Of a stretch of DNA of 64,000 nucleotides, positions 41,696-50,560 are shown piece by piece. How positions within the stretch are numbered: position 1 is the first letter of the stretch; each line of letters begins with the position of its first letter. The stretch is taken from NCBI RefSeq assembly GCF_900103785.1, contig NZ_FNHE01000011.1, forward strand, positions 62,001 through 126,000, read 5' to 3'. The notes under the pieces were generated by a model. The model was given only the letters and a program-made list of their open reading frames with translations, searched no databases and was not told the origin of the DNA. Both the position numbers and the translations under genes were made by a program. Source of the DNA: Geodermatophilus siccatus (GTDB lineage: Bacteria; Actinomycetota; Actinomycetes; Mycobacteriales; Geodermatophilaceae).

Positions 41696-42451
41696 TCACC
41701 CCGGCCGGACGGGCGGCGCTGCAGCCGTGGGCGCGGGCTGCGGGGGAACCTCGGCGAACAGGTCGACCAGCGCGTCCCAGCGGGTCCGGCGGCCGGCGGG
41801 GAAGCGGGCCTCGGCGCGGGCCCGCCGGCGCGAGCCCGGCCGGTACCACCGGTGGGCCCACGGTGAGCTGGGCCGGGCCAGCCGTACCGCGCCGACGAGC
41901 GCGACCAGCGGGACGAAGACGCCGACGACACCCAGCACCACCCGGCCCTTGAGGATCGCGGCCAGGGCGAAGACCAGGTTGACCCCCACGGTGGTCCACA
42001 CGATCGTCTCGCCACCGGCGTCGTAGGCGTCGAACGGGTTCGCGCCGACGAGCAGCAGCCCGCCGACGACGAGCGCCACGAGGACGGCGTCGATCGAGCT
42101 GCGGCCCTGCCGGCTCCAGTAGACGTCCTCGAGGTGCAGCCAGAGCGCGAACTCGTCGAGGGTGAGCGCGGCGCCGGCCCCGAACAGCACGGCCAGCACC
42201 TGGAGCCACGGGGTCCCGGGCCGGTAGGTGAACTCCAGGGTGCCGGTGCCCAGCAGCAGGAAGATGCCGTAGACCTCGTGGTGCACGTGCACCCCGCCGA
42301 TGCTGGCGTCGCGGAACGGCCCGCGGCCGGTCCGGATGGCCCGGGTGACCAGCCGGGTGACCAGGAAGGTCACCAGGAACGCCAGCACCATCCAGGCGAC
42401 GACGGCCCGGCGCCCGGTCAGGTCGGGCAGGATCTCGAGGTCGATGTCCAC
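41696..42451 (-). CDS. Hypothetical integral membrane protein
   Basis: A 251-residue protein with about six membrane helices (VVAWMVLAFLVTFLVTRLVT, VYGIFLLLGTGTLEFTYRPG, LQVLAVLFGAGAALTLDEFA, DAVLVALVVGGLLLVGANPF, VGVNLVFALAAILKGRVVLG). GGVHVHHEVYG and TLDEFALWLHLEDVYW are conserved-looking, with several His and Glu facing the membrane border that could bind a metal. Similar proteins are widespread in actinobacteria without function. GTG 42451; downstream of the GH13 gene by 70 bp, perhaps one transcript. Confidence 0.75.
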   Translation of the reverse strand: MDIDLEILPDLTGRRAVVAWMVLAFLVTFLVTRLVTRAIRTGRGPFRDASIGGVHVHHEVYGIFLLLGTGTLEFTYRPGTPWLQVLAVLFGAGAALTLDEFALWLHLEDVYWSRQGRSSIDAVLVALVVGGLLLVGANPFDAYDAGGETIVWTTVGVNLVFALAAILKGRVVLGVVGVFVPLVALVGAVRLARPSSPWAHRWYRPGSRRRARAEARFPAGRRTRWDALVDLFAEVPPQPAPTAAAPPVRPG

Positions 42452-42521
42452 CCGCCACCTCCGCGCCGCGGACCCGGTCGCCGCCGATCGTGGTGCCGGC
42501 GCCGGTCCGCCGACAAGCAGG

Positions 42522-44069
42522 TCAGCCGCCGTGCAGGCGCAGCAGGACGGCCTCGTCCGGCAGCAGCACCAGGTCGCGCACCGCCGAGGTCGGGCGGTCG
42601 GGGTCGGTCGAGACGAGCAGGGTGGACTCCTCGCCCGGGGCGAGGGCGCGCGGCCCGAGGCTGAGGTTGACGGCGGCCAGCAGCCGATCGTCGCCGTCCT
42701 CCCGGACCCAGGCCAGCACCCCCGGCGCGGCGTCCAGCACGCGCTGCCGGCCGGTCTGCAGGGCGGGGGAGGCGGCGCGCAGCGCGCCGAGGCGGCGGAC
42801 CAGGGACAGCGTGGACGACGGGTCGGCGGCCTGGCGCTCGACGCACAGCCGCTCGGCGTCGGCGACCAGCGGCAGCCAGGGCTCGCCGGTGGTGAACCCG
42901 GCTCCCGGGCCGGCGACCGACGGCGGCCGCCAGGGCAGCGGCGCCCGCTCGGGGTCGCGGCCGTCGACGTCGACCACCCGGTCCGGCGGGACGACCGCGT
43001 CGGGCAGTCCCAGCTCGTCGCCCTGGTAGAGGAACGGCGTGCCGCGCAGCGCGGTCAGCAGCAGCGCGACCGCGCGCGCCCGCGCCGGACCGTGCCCGCC
43101 GTCGTCGTAGCGGGTGGCGATGCGGGAGTGGTCGTGGTTGCCGAGGAACCACGCCGGCCAGGTCTCGGGCTCGGCCTGCGCCTCGAACTCCTCGATCGCG
43201 GTGCGGAAGGCGATGGCGTCCCACGGCAGGTGGACGAACACGAAGTTGTGCGCCAGGTGCAGCTGGTCGCCGCCGGCGAGGTAGGCCAGCACGCGGCGCA
43301 GGTCGAGCAGGTAGACCTCGCCGACGATCATCCGGTCGGGGAACTCGTCGACCACCCGCCGGATGCCGCGCAGCCGCTCGTGCGCGGTGTCCCAGTCCTG
43401 GTCGTGCCGGCGGTCGGAGCCGGCGTTGCTGCGCAGCAGCGGGTCCTTGGCCAGCCGCTGCAGCGCGTCGATCCGCAGCCCGTCGACGCCGCGGGCGAGC
43501 CAGAACCGGATCGTGTCGTGCATGGCCGCCACGACCTCCGGCTCGTCCCAGTTCAGGTCGGGCTGCTGCGGCGTGTACGAGTGCAGGTACCACTGGCCGG
43601 TGGGCTCGTCGTAGGTCCACGCCGGGCCGACCGCGGCGAACTCCGAGCGCCAGTCGTTGGGCGGCCCGCCGTCGGGGGCGCCGTCCCGCCAGACGTACCA
43701 GTTGCGCTTCGGGTCCTCGCGCGAGGACCGGGAGGCGCGGAACCACGGGTGCTGGTCGGAGGTGTGGTTGGGCACCCAGTCCAGCACCACCCGGATGCCG
43801 CGCGCGTGGCAGTCGGCGACCAGGTCGTCGAGGTCGGCGAGCGTGCCGAACAGCGGGTCGACGTCGCAGTGGTCGGAGACGTCGTAGCCGAAGTCGGCCA
43901 TCGGGGAGGGGAACACCGGCGACAACCAGACCGCCACGACCGACAGGTCGGCGAGGTGGTCCAGGTGGGCCCGCAGGCCGCGCAGGTCGCCGACCCCGTC
44001 GCCGTCGGAGTCGGCGAACGACCGCGGGTAGACCTGGTAGACCGCGCCGCGCCGCCACCACTCGGTCAC
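42522..44069 (-). CDS. GH13 family alpha-glucosidase
   Basis: A 515-residue cytoplasmic alpha-amylase family enzyme. The four GH13 regions: VVLDWVPNHTSDQHPWF (region I), GVDGLRIDALQRLAKDP (nucleophile Asp), MIVGEVYLLDLRRVL (acid/base Glu), and AWFLGNHDHSRIATRY (third Asp). The N-terminus GAVYQVYPRSFADSDGDGVG and SPVFPSPMADFGYDVSDHCD are those of oligo-1,6-glucosidase/alpha-glucosidase subfamilies that hydrolyse short alpha-glucosides. No secretion signal. GTG 44069 gives the canonical WWRRGAVYQVYPRSF start. It should release glucose from maltose- or isomaltose-type sugars. Confidence 0.93.
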   Translation of the reverse strand: MTEWWRRGAVYQVYPRSFADSDGDGVGDLRGLRAHLDHLADLSVVAVWLSPVFPSPMADFGYDVSDHCDVDPLFGTLADLDDLVADCHARGIRVVLDWVPNHTSDQHPWFRASRSSREDPKRNWYVWRDGAPDGGPPNDWRSEFAAVGPAWTYDEPTGQWYLHSYTPQQPDLNWDEPEVVAAMHDTIRFWLARGVDGLRIDALQRLAKDPLLRSNAGSDRRHDQDWDTAHERLRGIRRVVDEFPDRMIVGEVYLLDLRRVLAYLAGGDQLHLAHNFVFVHLPWDAIAFRTAIEEFEAQAEPETWPAWFLGNHDHSRIATRYDDGGHGPARARAVALLLTALRGTPFLYQGDELGLPDAVVPPDRVVDVDGRDPERAPLPWRPPSVAGPGAGFTTGEPWLPLVADAERLCVERQAADPSSTLSLVRRLGALRAASPALQTGRQRVLDAAPGVLAWVREDGDDRLLAAVNLSLGPRALAPGEESTLLVSTDPDRPTSAVRDLVLLPDEAVLLRLHGG

Positions 44070-44145
44070 GGGCTCCCCTGGCCGGCGCTCGTCGGCGTCG
44101 CGACGGAGGACCCTGCTGCGCCCGTGCGGGACCTCGCGAGCTCGG

Positions 44146-45882
44146 TCACGGGCGCGGGATGTTGCGGAGGTTGCTGCGGGCCAGGTCGATCATCTTCCCG
44201 ACGCCGCCGCCGAGCACCTGCTTGGTCGCCGACGTCGCGAAGCCGCGGATCTGCTCGCCGGTGATCGCCGGCGGGATGGACAGCGCGTTCGGGTCGGTGA
44301 CGAACTCCATGAGCACCGGACCGGGCTCGGCCAGGCCCTTCTCCAGCGTGCTGCGGACGTCGCGGGGGTCCTCCACCCGCATCGACCGGATGCCGACGCC
44401 CTCGGCGATCGCGGCGAAGTCCGTCGGCTCGTGGTCGGTCTCGAAGTCGGGGATGCCGTCGACCATCATCTCCAGCTTCACCATGCCCAGCGAGGCGTTG
44501 TTGAACAGCACGACCTTGACCGGCAGCCGGTGCAGCCGCACGGTGATCAGCTCGCCGAGCAGCATCGCCAGGCCGCCGTCGCCGGACATCGACACCACCT
44601 GCCGGCCCGGCGCGGCGAACTGCGCGCCGACGGCGTGGGGGAGGGCGTTGGCCATCGAGCCGTGCCGGAAGGAGCCGATGACCCGCCGGCGGCCGTTGGG
44701 CGTCAGGTAGCGGGCCGCCCACACGTTGCACATCCCGGTGTCGACGGTGAAGACGGCGTCGTCGTCGGCGAGCTCGTCGAGCTGCGCGGCCACGTACTCG
44801 GGGTGGATGGGCCGCATCCGCTCCACTCGGTGCGTGTAGGCGTCGACCACCTTCTCCAGCGCCTCGGCGTGCTGCCGCAGCATCGAGTCGAGGAAGCGCC
44901 GGTCGGTCTTCTGCTCCAGCAGCGGCAGCAGCGCCCGGATCGTCTCGCCGACGTCCCCGTGGACGGCGACCTCCAGCGGGCTGCGCCGGCCGAGGTGGCC
45001 GGCGTCGGCGTCCACCTGCGCCGTCCGCCGCTGGGGCAGGAAGTTCGTGTACGGGAAGTCCGTGCCCAGCAGCAGGAGCAGGTCGGCCTCGTGGGTGGCC
45101 TTGTGCGCGGCGCCGTAGCCGAGCAGCCCGTTCATCCCGACGTCGTAGGGGTTGTCGTACTGGATCCACTCCTTGCCGCCGAGCGCGTGCCCGACCGGGG
45201 ACAGCACCCGTCCGGCCAGCTCCACGACCTCGTCGTGCGCGCCCGCGCACCCGGCGCCGCAGAACAGGGTGACCGTGCGCGCGGCGTTCAGCGCGTCGGC
45301 CAGGGCCTGCACCTGCTCGGGCACCGGCCGCACCGGTGAGGGCCGGGAGACCAGAGCGGTCGGCACGGTCGGGCCGCCGGACTCCCCGGCCGCCAGGTCA
45401 CCGGGGAGCACGACCACCGAGACCCCGCGCCGGCCGATCGCCGTCTGGATCGCGACGCGCAGGGCGTGCGGCATCTGCTTCGGCGTGACCACCTCGCACC
45501 AGTACGAGCAGTCCTGGAAGGTGCGCTCCGGGTGGGTCTCCTGGAAGAAGCCCATCCCGATCTCCTGCGACTGGATGTGCGAGGCGATCGCCACCACGGG
45601 GGCGCCGCTGCGGTGGGCGTCGTAGAGACCCTGCAGCAGGTGGGTGTTGCCCGGCCCGCAGGAGCCGGCGCACACCGCCAGCTGCCCGGTGACCTGGGCC
45701 TCGGCGGCCGCCGCGAACGCGCCGCCCTCCTCGTTGCTGACGTGCACCCACTCGATGCCCTCGGTGTGCCGGACGGCGTCGACGACGGGGTTGAGGCTGT
45801 CGCCGACCACGCCGTAGATCCGGCGGGCACCGGCGTCGCGGAGCATGCGGACCAGCTGGGCGGCGACGGTCGGGTGGGCCAT
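44146..45882 (-). CDS. poxB: Thiamine diphosphate-dependent pyruvate dehydrogenase (quinone)-like, PoxB
   Basis: A 578-residue ThDP enzyme of the pyruvate oxidase group: catalytic Glu in VHVSNEEGGAFAAAAEAQVT, SCGPGNTHLLQGLYDAHRSG, a central FAD-type domain, and the ThDP-binding motif MSGDGGLAMLLGELITVRLH ... VLFNNASLGMVK (GDG...NN). PoxB oxidises pyruvate to acetate and CO2 with electrons to quinones at the membrane. The C-terminal PSITGEQI-like region (IPPAITGEQIRGFATS) and helix agree with PoxB. ATG 45882 has GGAGG 5-9 nt upstream. Likely used in stationary or carbon-excess conditions. Confidence 0.9.
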   Translation of the reverse strand: MAHPTVAAQLVRMLRDAGARRIYGVVGDSLNPVVDAVRHTEGIEWVHVSNEEGGAFAAAAEAQVTGQLAVCAGSCGPGNTHLLQGLYDAHRSGAPVVAIASHIQSQEIGMGFFQETHPERTFQDCSYWCEVVTPKQMPHALRVAIQTAIGRRGVSVVVLPGDLAAGESGGPTVPTALVSRPSPVRPVPEQVQALADALNAARTVTLFCGAGCAGAHDEVVELAGRVLSPVGHALGGKEWIQYDNPYDVGMNGLLGYGAAHKATHEADLLLLLGTDFPYTNFLPQRRTAQVDADAGHLGRRSPLEVAVHGDVGETIRALLPLLEQKTDRRFLDSMLRQHAEALEKVVDAYTHRVERMRPIHPEYVAAQLDELADDDAVFTVDTGMCNVWAARYLTPNGRRRVIGSFRHGSMANALPHAVGAQFAAPGRQVVSMSGDGGLAMLLGELITVRLHRLPVKVVLFNNASLGMVKLEMMVDGIPDFETDHEPTDFAAIAEGVGIRSMRVEDPRDVRSTLEKGLAEPGPVLMEFVTDPNALSIPPAITGEQIRGFATSATKQVLGGGVGKMIDLARSNLRNIPRP

Positions 45883-45988
45883 GGCGACCTCCGGGGACGG
45901 GGGAGCGGCGGCGACGGCGTCCGGCCCGGCTGCCCTACCCGGGCGGCCCGCTGTCGAGTCGTGGGGGGCGTCCCGCGGTGACACGCCG

Positions 45989-46174
45989 TCAGCGGGCGAG
46001 GAAGTGCACGCCGAGCCACACCCAGGCGAGCAGCACCGCGACCCGTCCCGGTGTCGTCCGCATGGCGGCGCCGACCGCCTCCCGGACGGTCGCCGGCCCC
46101 GCGCCGCGCCGCGCGGCGGCCTCCAGCGCGAGGGCGGTGACCAGCAGGACGGCGAACCCGACGGCGCCGGTCAC
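45989..46174 (-). CDS. DUF6186 family small membrane protein
   Basis: A 61-residue protein with two membrane segments (AVGFAVLLVTALALEAAARR and RVAVLLAWVWLGVHFLAR). The closing M-R-T-x-x-G-R-V-x-x-L-L-x-W-x-W-L-G-x-H-F pattern is DUF6186, a small actinobacterial family without known function. GTG 46174 overlaps the stop of the upstream gene (GTGA), so it is translated with it. Note that the genes are read right to left. Confidence 0.75.
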   Translation of the reverse strand: MTGAVGFAVLLVTALALEAAARRGAGPATVREAVGAAMRTTPGRVAVLLAWVWLGVHFLAR

Positions 46175-46557
46175 CCCGGCCGCCGGGATCCGGGGCGGGT
46201 GACCAGCCAGGCGCCGGCCGCCAGCCAGGCGAGGGTCGCCCCGCCGCGCAGCACCGGCGAGGCGAGGACCGGGTCGGCCAGGTCGCTGAGCGTGGGCAGG
46301 TCGTCGTCGGCCAGGGTGACCAGCTCCCAGGCGACGGCCGCTCCCAGCCAGCCGAGCCACGGCAGCCCACGCCGGCCCACCGGCGCCGTCCCCGCGCCGG
46401 CGCGCCGGGCCAGGCCCGTCGCGGTGACGACGGCACCGGCGGCGGCCACGGCGAGCAGAGCGCCCGCGGACAGCTCGCCCGCGGCGGCGACCGCGGCGGC
46501 GCAGGCGAGGGCCGCCGCGGCGCAGGTGAGCCCTCGCGTGGAGCGGGAACACCGCAT
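46171..46557 (-). CDS. Hypothetical membrane protein
   Basis: A 128-residue protein with about four membrane helices (CAAAALACAAAVAAAGELSA, GALLAVAAAGAVVTATGLAR, WLGWLGAAVAWELVTL, TLAWLAAGAWLVTRPG). The segment WELVTLADDDLPTLSDLADP is a conserved-looking loop. It is the partner of the DUF6186 protein (overlapping stop/start), a pairing I have the impression recurs in Geodermatophilaceae. Divergent from the CPBP gene; starts are only 2 bp apart. Function unknown. Confidence 0.7.
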   Translation of the reverse strand: MRCSRSTRGLTCAAAALACAAAVAAAGELSAGALLAVAAAGAVVTATGLARRAGAGTAPVGRRGLPWLGWLGAAVAWELVTLADDDLPTLSDLADPVLASPVLRGGATLAWLAAGAWLVTRPGSRRPG

Positions 46558-46559
46558 CC

Positions 46560-47276
46560 GTGCATGCTGGCGCAGCCGACCGCAGGAAGGTGCTGGTCCT
46601 CGCCGTGGCGCTGGTCCCCGTCCTCGGCGCCTGGAACAACCTGGTCGTGCACCGGCTCCCGGGCCGGCCCGGGTCCTACGTGGTGGCCAACGTCGCGGCG
46701 GCGGGGGTCCTGCTGGTCGCCGCCCGCACCGCCGGGCTGTCCTGGGCCGAGCTCGGGATCGACCGCCGGCGGCTCGCGGCGGGGGCGCGGTGGGGCGGCG
46801 CGTGTGCCGCGGTCGTCGCGGCCGGCTACGGCACGGCGCTGGGGGTGCCCGCACTCCGGCCGCTGCTCGGCGACGCGCGGGTGGCCGGCCTCGGGGGCGG
46901 GGAGCTCGCCGGGCAGGTGCTGGTCCGGATCCCGCTCGGGACCGTCCTCTGGGAGGAGGTGGCGTTCCGCGGGGTGCTGCTGGCGACGCTGGGCCGGCTG
47001 CTGCCCCGGCGCGGGGCCACCGGGGTCTCCGCCGCCCTGTTCGGCCTCTGGCACGTCCGCCCCACGCTCGGGGCGCTCGCGGCCAACGACCTGGCGGGCG
47101 GACCGCTGGCGCGCACCGGCGCCGTGGTGCTGGCCTGCCTGGGCACCGCGGCCGCCGGCGTCCTCTTCGCCGAGCTGCGGCTGCGCAGCGGCAGCCTGCT
47201 CGCCCCCGCCCTGCTGCACCTGGCCACGAACTGCCTGGGCCTCCTCGCCGCGGCCGCCGCGCACCGGCTCGGCTGA
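46560..47276 (+). CDS. CPBP family intramembrane glutamic endopeptidase
   Basis: A 238-residue membrane protein of the CPBP (CAAX protease and bacteriocin-processing) family. Motif 1 LWEEVAFRGVLLATLGRLLP (EExxxR), motif 2 AALFGLWHVRPTLG (FxxxH), motif 3 LLHLATNCLGLLA (HxxxN). Six to seven helices. These Glu-dependent intramembrane proteases cleave membrane peptides or act as scaffolds. GTG 46560. The start codon region overlaps the promoter of the opposite gene. A stop-adjacent hairpin element begins at the last base of its stop codon. Confidence 0.9.
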   Translation: MHAGAADRRKVLVLAVALVPVLGAWNNLVVHRLPGRPGSYVVANVAAAGVLLVAARTAGLSWAELGIDRRRLAAGARWGGACAAVVAAGYGTALGVPALRPLLGDARVAGLGGGELAGQVLVRIPLGTVLWEEVAFRGVLLATLGRLLPRRGATGVSAALFGLWHVRPTLGALAANDLAGGPLARTGAVVLACLGTAAAGVLFAELRLRSGSLLAPALLHLATNCLGLLAAAAAHRLG

Positions 47277-47331
47277 AGGACCCCGTCCTCCTCGCGCAGC
47301 GCACGCTCGGCGCGAGCCTCGGGACGGGGCC
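47276..47331 (+). repeat. Stop-adjacent hairpin element, copy 3
   Basis: CCCCGTCC / GGACGGGG outer stem and CTCGCGC / GCGCGAG inner stem around AGCGCACGCTCG, beginning at the TGA of the CPBP gene. Probably a terminator; related to 18882-18937 and 21010-21067. Confidence 0.65.
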
Positions 47332-47346
47332 GGGCGGGCCTGTCCG

Positions 47347-47352
47347 TAGACT
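47347..47352 (+). promoter_or_regulatory. -10-like hexamer of a leaderless promoter
   Basis: TAGACT ends 8 nt before the ATG at 47361 with no ribosome site between. Confidence 0.45.
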
Positions 47353-47360
47353 CGGCCCCG

Positions 47361-49226
47361 ATGACGGCGGCGAGGTGGCGGGCGGCGCTCGCCGTCCTCG
47401 CGGTGGTCGCCGGGGCCCTGGCCGTGCTGACCAACCTGACGCTCTTCCCGCTCTACTCGCTCAACCGCGACGACTCGGTCTACGTCGCCATGGCCCGGCT
47501 GCTCGAGACCGGCGCGGTCACCCTCCCCGCCGACCACGACGCGTTCCGGCCGTGGGCCTCGGCGGTGGTCGGCGACCGGATCGTGCTGAAGTACACGCCG
47601 CCCTGGCCGGCCGTGATCGCGGCCGGCGACCTGCTCACCGGCTCGCCGCGCGCCGCCCTGGCGGTCAGCGCCGCGGCCGCCGCGGTGCTCGTCGCGCTGC
47701 TGGCCGCCGAGGTGCTGCGCGACCGGGCCGTCGCCCTCACCGCCGGCGCGCTGTTCGCGCTCTCGCCGGTGGTCGTGGTGCAGAGCGGCACCTTCCTGCC
47801 GTACCTGCCCGCCCTGGCGCTGGGCCTGGGCGCCGCCGTCCTGCTGCTGTCGGGGGCGCGGCTGGGCTCGACGCCGCGGCTGGTCGCGGGCGGCGCGGTG
47901 GCCGGGGTCGCCGCGTTCGCCCGGCCCTTCGACGCGCTGCTCACCGTCGCGCCGTTCGCGCTCGCCGTCCTGCTGGCCGGGGAGCGCGGTGGCCTCTCCC
48001 GCCCCGGCCTGGTCCTCCGGGCGGCCGCCGGGGCGGTGCCGGTGCTGGCGCTGACGCTGGTCTACAACGCCGCCGTGGTCGGCGGGCCGTTCCGGCTGCC
48101 GTTCACCGTCACCGGCCCGCAGGACACCTTCGGCTTCGGCGACCGCGGCGTCTTCCCGCAGTACACGGTGCACTTCACGGCCGCCGACGGCGCGACCGGG
48201 ATGCTGGCCAACCTCCTCGCGACGCCGGGCTGGGTGGCCGGCGGGGTCGTGCTCGTGGCGCTCGCCGTCCTCGGCCTGGTGCGGACCCGCGGCGCAGCAC
48301 GCTGGGCGGTCGCGGCGCTGGCCGTGGTGGTGCCCGTGGGCTACCTGCCGTTCTGGGGGCCGTGGGCGATCAGCGCGCAGTGGGAGGGCCTGGAGCTGTT
48401 CGGCCCCTTCTACTGGCTCCCGGTCGTCGTCCCCCTGGTCGTGTTCGGCGCCGCGGGCCTGGTGCGGCTGGCGCGGTGGAGGCGGCCGCTGGCCGTCGTC
48501 GCCGGGGTGGCGATGGTCGGGCTCACCGCGCTGGCCGTGCCCGGCCCGGTGAGCGGCAACCGGGAGGTGACCGAGCAGTACCGGGCGGTGCAGCGGGTCG
48601 TCGAGGACGCCGGCCTCGGCGACGCGCTGCTGTTCCTGCCGGAGCGGGGCGACCTGGGCTTCGAGAGCGACACGCCGTTCCTGCAGAACGAGCCGTCGCT
48701 GCAGCAGCCGGTGCTCTACGCCGAGCAGCGCGGCGCGGCCGACCTCGCGCTGGCCGCGCGCTTCCCGGACCGCGCCCCGTACCGGCTGTCGCAGGACGAC
48801 GACGACCCGCCGGTCGTCGAGCCGCTGCGGGTGGACGCCGGTCCGCAGGTGACCCTGCGGCTGCGGCTCGCCGTCCCCGCCGGCGCCCCCTCCGCCGTCG
48901 CCTACCTGCGGGTGGGGGACCGCACGTACGAGCAGCCCCTGGACCCGTCCGGCGAGGTGAGCTGGACCGTCGCCGCGCCCGGTGCGGCGGCCGACCCCGG
49001 GACGGTGGTGCTCGACGACGACGGCGTGCTCGCCGTCGGCCTGGCCGTCCGCGCGCCAGGGGACGACGGTCCCGGCGACCGCTGGGAGCGGCGGGTCGCG
49101 CACCGCACCGTCGACGGCGGGGCGCGGGTGGAGCTGCTGCGGCCGGGCCAGGCCTGGGCGCGCACCGACGGCGGCGGCTGGGTGCCCGACGCGACCGGCA
49201 GCCCGGTCGAGGAGCTCGGCCCCTAG
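47361..49226 (+). CDS. GT-C type membrane glycosyltransferase-like protein
   Basis: A 621-residue protein with about 11 membrane helices in the first 400 residues and an extracytoplasmic C-terminal domain of about 220 residues. The first loop after helix 1 has SLNRDDSVYVAMARLLETG, where the acidic pair matches the metal/lipid-phosphate-binding Asp of GT-C (PMT/ArnT-like) glycosyltransferases. Such enzymes transfer sugars from polyprenyl-phosphate donors outside the membrane. A beta-rich tail (VTLRLRLAVPAGAPSAVAYL, VGDRTYEQPL) could bind carbohydrate. Donor and acceptor unknown. Its stop overlaps the convergent DUF2332 stop by 4 nt. Confidence 0.78.
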   Translation: MTAARWRAALAVLAVVAGALAVLTNLTLFPLYSLNRDDSVYVAMARLLETGAVTLPADHDAFRPWASAVVGDRIVLKYTPPWPAVIAAGDLLTGSPRAALAVSAAAAAVLVALLAAEVLRDRAVALTAGALFALSPVVVVQSGTFLPYLPALALGLGAAVLLLSGARLGSTPRLVAGGAVAGVAAFARPFDALLTVAPFALAVLLAGERGGLSRPGLVLRAAAGAVPVLALTLVYNAAVVGGPFRLPFTVTGPQDTFGFGDRGVFPQYTVHFTAADGATGMLANLLATPGWVAGGVVLVALAVLGLVRTRGAARWAVAALAVVVPVGYLPFWGPWAISAQWEGLELFGPFYWLPVVVPLVVFGAAGLVRLARWRRPLAVVAGVAMVGLTALAVPGPVSGNREVTEQYRAVQRVVEDAGLGDALLFLPERGDLGFESDTPFLQNEPSLQQPVLYAEQRGAADLALAARFPDRAPYRLSQDDDDPPVVEPLRVDAGPQVTLRLRLAVPAGAPSAVAYLRVGDRTYEQPLDPSGEVSWTVAAPGAAADPGTVVLDDDGVLAVGLAVRAPGDDGPGDRWERRVAHRTVDGGARVELLRPGQAWARTDGGGWVPDATGSPVEELGP

Positions 49227-50470
49227 CGTCCCGTCCGGTCGGAGCGCTCGCCGTCCGTCGAGGGGACGGCGGTGGCCGGCGACCCGGTCGCGGACGTCCC
49301 GGGCGAGCGCTCGGGGTCCGCCAGCCACGCCAGCATGCGGCCCCGCGACCAGCAGCGGCCGATGGCCTCGGCGCGCAGCGCCGACCCGTCGAACACCGCC
49401 AGGCCGATGGTGCTGTGGCCGGAGGCGCGGCGATCGCCGAGCGTCGGGATCGCCGGCGCGACCCCGACCCCCTCCGCCGACACCCACGCGACCGCCCGGC
49501 CGGCCGCCGCGTCGTCGAGGCGGTGCAGGAAGCGCAGGCGGTCCTCGAGCGGGACGCGCGACAGCGCCCACGTCGTGGTGACGACGGGCAGGGCGTCCGC
49601 GGGCACCCGGGCGACGGCGTCGGGCAGCACCGCGACGGCGTCCCCGCGCAGCAGCAGCGGAGGGGCCGTCGCCGCCAGCGCGAGCTCCGCCTCGAGCGCC
49701 GCGAGCCGCTCCGGCTGGTCCGGCGGGAGGCAGGCGCGCAACCACCGGGCGTCGTCCGGGTCGGTCACGTCGACCGGATCGACGTCGACGCCGACCCGGG
49801 CCACGACCTCGGGCACCGCCTGCGCCGGGACGGGCCGGTCTCCGACGATCGACGACGACAGCTGCACGGGAGACGACGGATCGCCCAGCGATCGCCCGTC
49901 GCTGTACGTGACGCCGACGCGATCGACGTGGAGGTTGAGCCCGGCCGAACGACCCACGTCGATCAGCCCGACCGCGTCCGCGCCCACCCGGCGCGCCGCC
50001 TCGGCGATGGCCGGGTACAGCACGGCGCAGCAGCGGGTCTGGAAGCTCTGCGGCTGCCGGCGCACGGCGATGGCCACGACCGAGTCGGTCATCCGCAGCA
50101 GCGTGTCGATCGCCGCGCCGGCGGCAGCGTCGCCGTCGGCAGCGGCACAGGCAGCGGCGAACGCCGGGGCGCGTCCGGCGAGGGCGAGGTCGTGCAGCGC
50201 CGCGAGGACCACCGCGGGGTGCCGCCTGCGCGCCGGCACCGTCCCGATGGCGCGCAGCGCCTCGTCGGACCCGCTCAGGGCGATGGCGACGCGCGCGTAC
50301 AGCGGCGACGTCCCGGCGGCGTCGACCTCGCCGAAGCGTCGGTACACCTCGGCGAGTGTGCGTGCCCTACCCACGGGTGCGGCGCTCCCCGCGGTCGGCC
50401 CCGGCACCCCGACGTCTCCGGCCACCGCACCGACGTCCGGCCATGGGAACGACGACCCCCGACCCTCCAC
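49223..50470 (-). CDS. DUF2332 domain protein
   Basis: About 415 residues with the DUF2332 pattern: TLAEVYRRFGEVDAAGTSPL, YARVAIALSGSDEALRAIGT, RCCAVLYPAIAEAARRVGAD, AVGLIDVGRSAGLNLHVDRV, and DPDDARWLRACLPPDQPERL. The LIDVGxSAGLNL segment looks like a SAM-type nucleotide loop, so methyltransferase relationship has been suggested by such motifs, but no function is established. The start is uncertain: GTG 50470 is used; the conserved region begins about 40 residues in and the leader is low-complexity. Confidence 0.8.
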   Translation of the reverse strand: MEGRGSSFPWPDVGAVAGDVGVPGPTAGSAAPVGRARTLAEVYRRFGEVDAAGTSPLYARVAIALSGSDEALRAIGTVPARRRHPAVVLAALHDLALAGRAPAFAAACAAADGDAAAGAAIDTLLRMTDSVVAIAVRRQPQSFQTRCCAVLYPAIAEAARRVGADAVGLIDVGRSAGLNLHVDRVGVTYSDGRSLGDPSSPVQLSSSIVGDRPVPAQAVPEVVARVGVDVDPVDVTDPDDARWLRACLPPDQPERLAALEAELALAATAPPLLLRGDAVAVLPDAVARVPADALPVVTTTWALSRVPLEDRLRFLHRLDDAAAGRAVAWVSAEGVGVAPAIPTLGDRRASGHSTIGLAVFDGSALRAEAIGRCWSRGRMLAWLADPERSPGTSATGSPATAVPSTDGERSDRTGR

Positions 50471-50560
50471 CTGGCACGAGAGCGCCGAGGCGGTCCGCGA
50501 CCGACTCGCCGGCCACTGCCGCTCCCCGGCACGTGACGAGCCCTCCGGCTCGACAGCACA

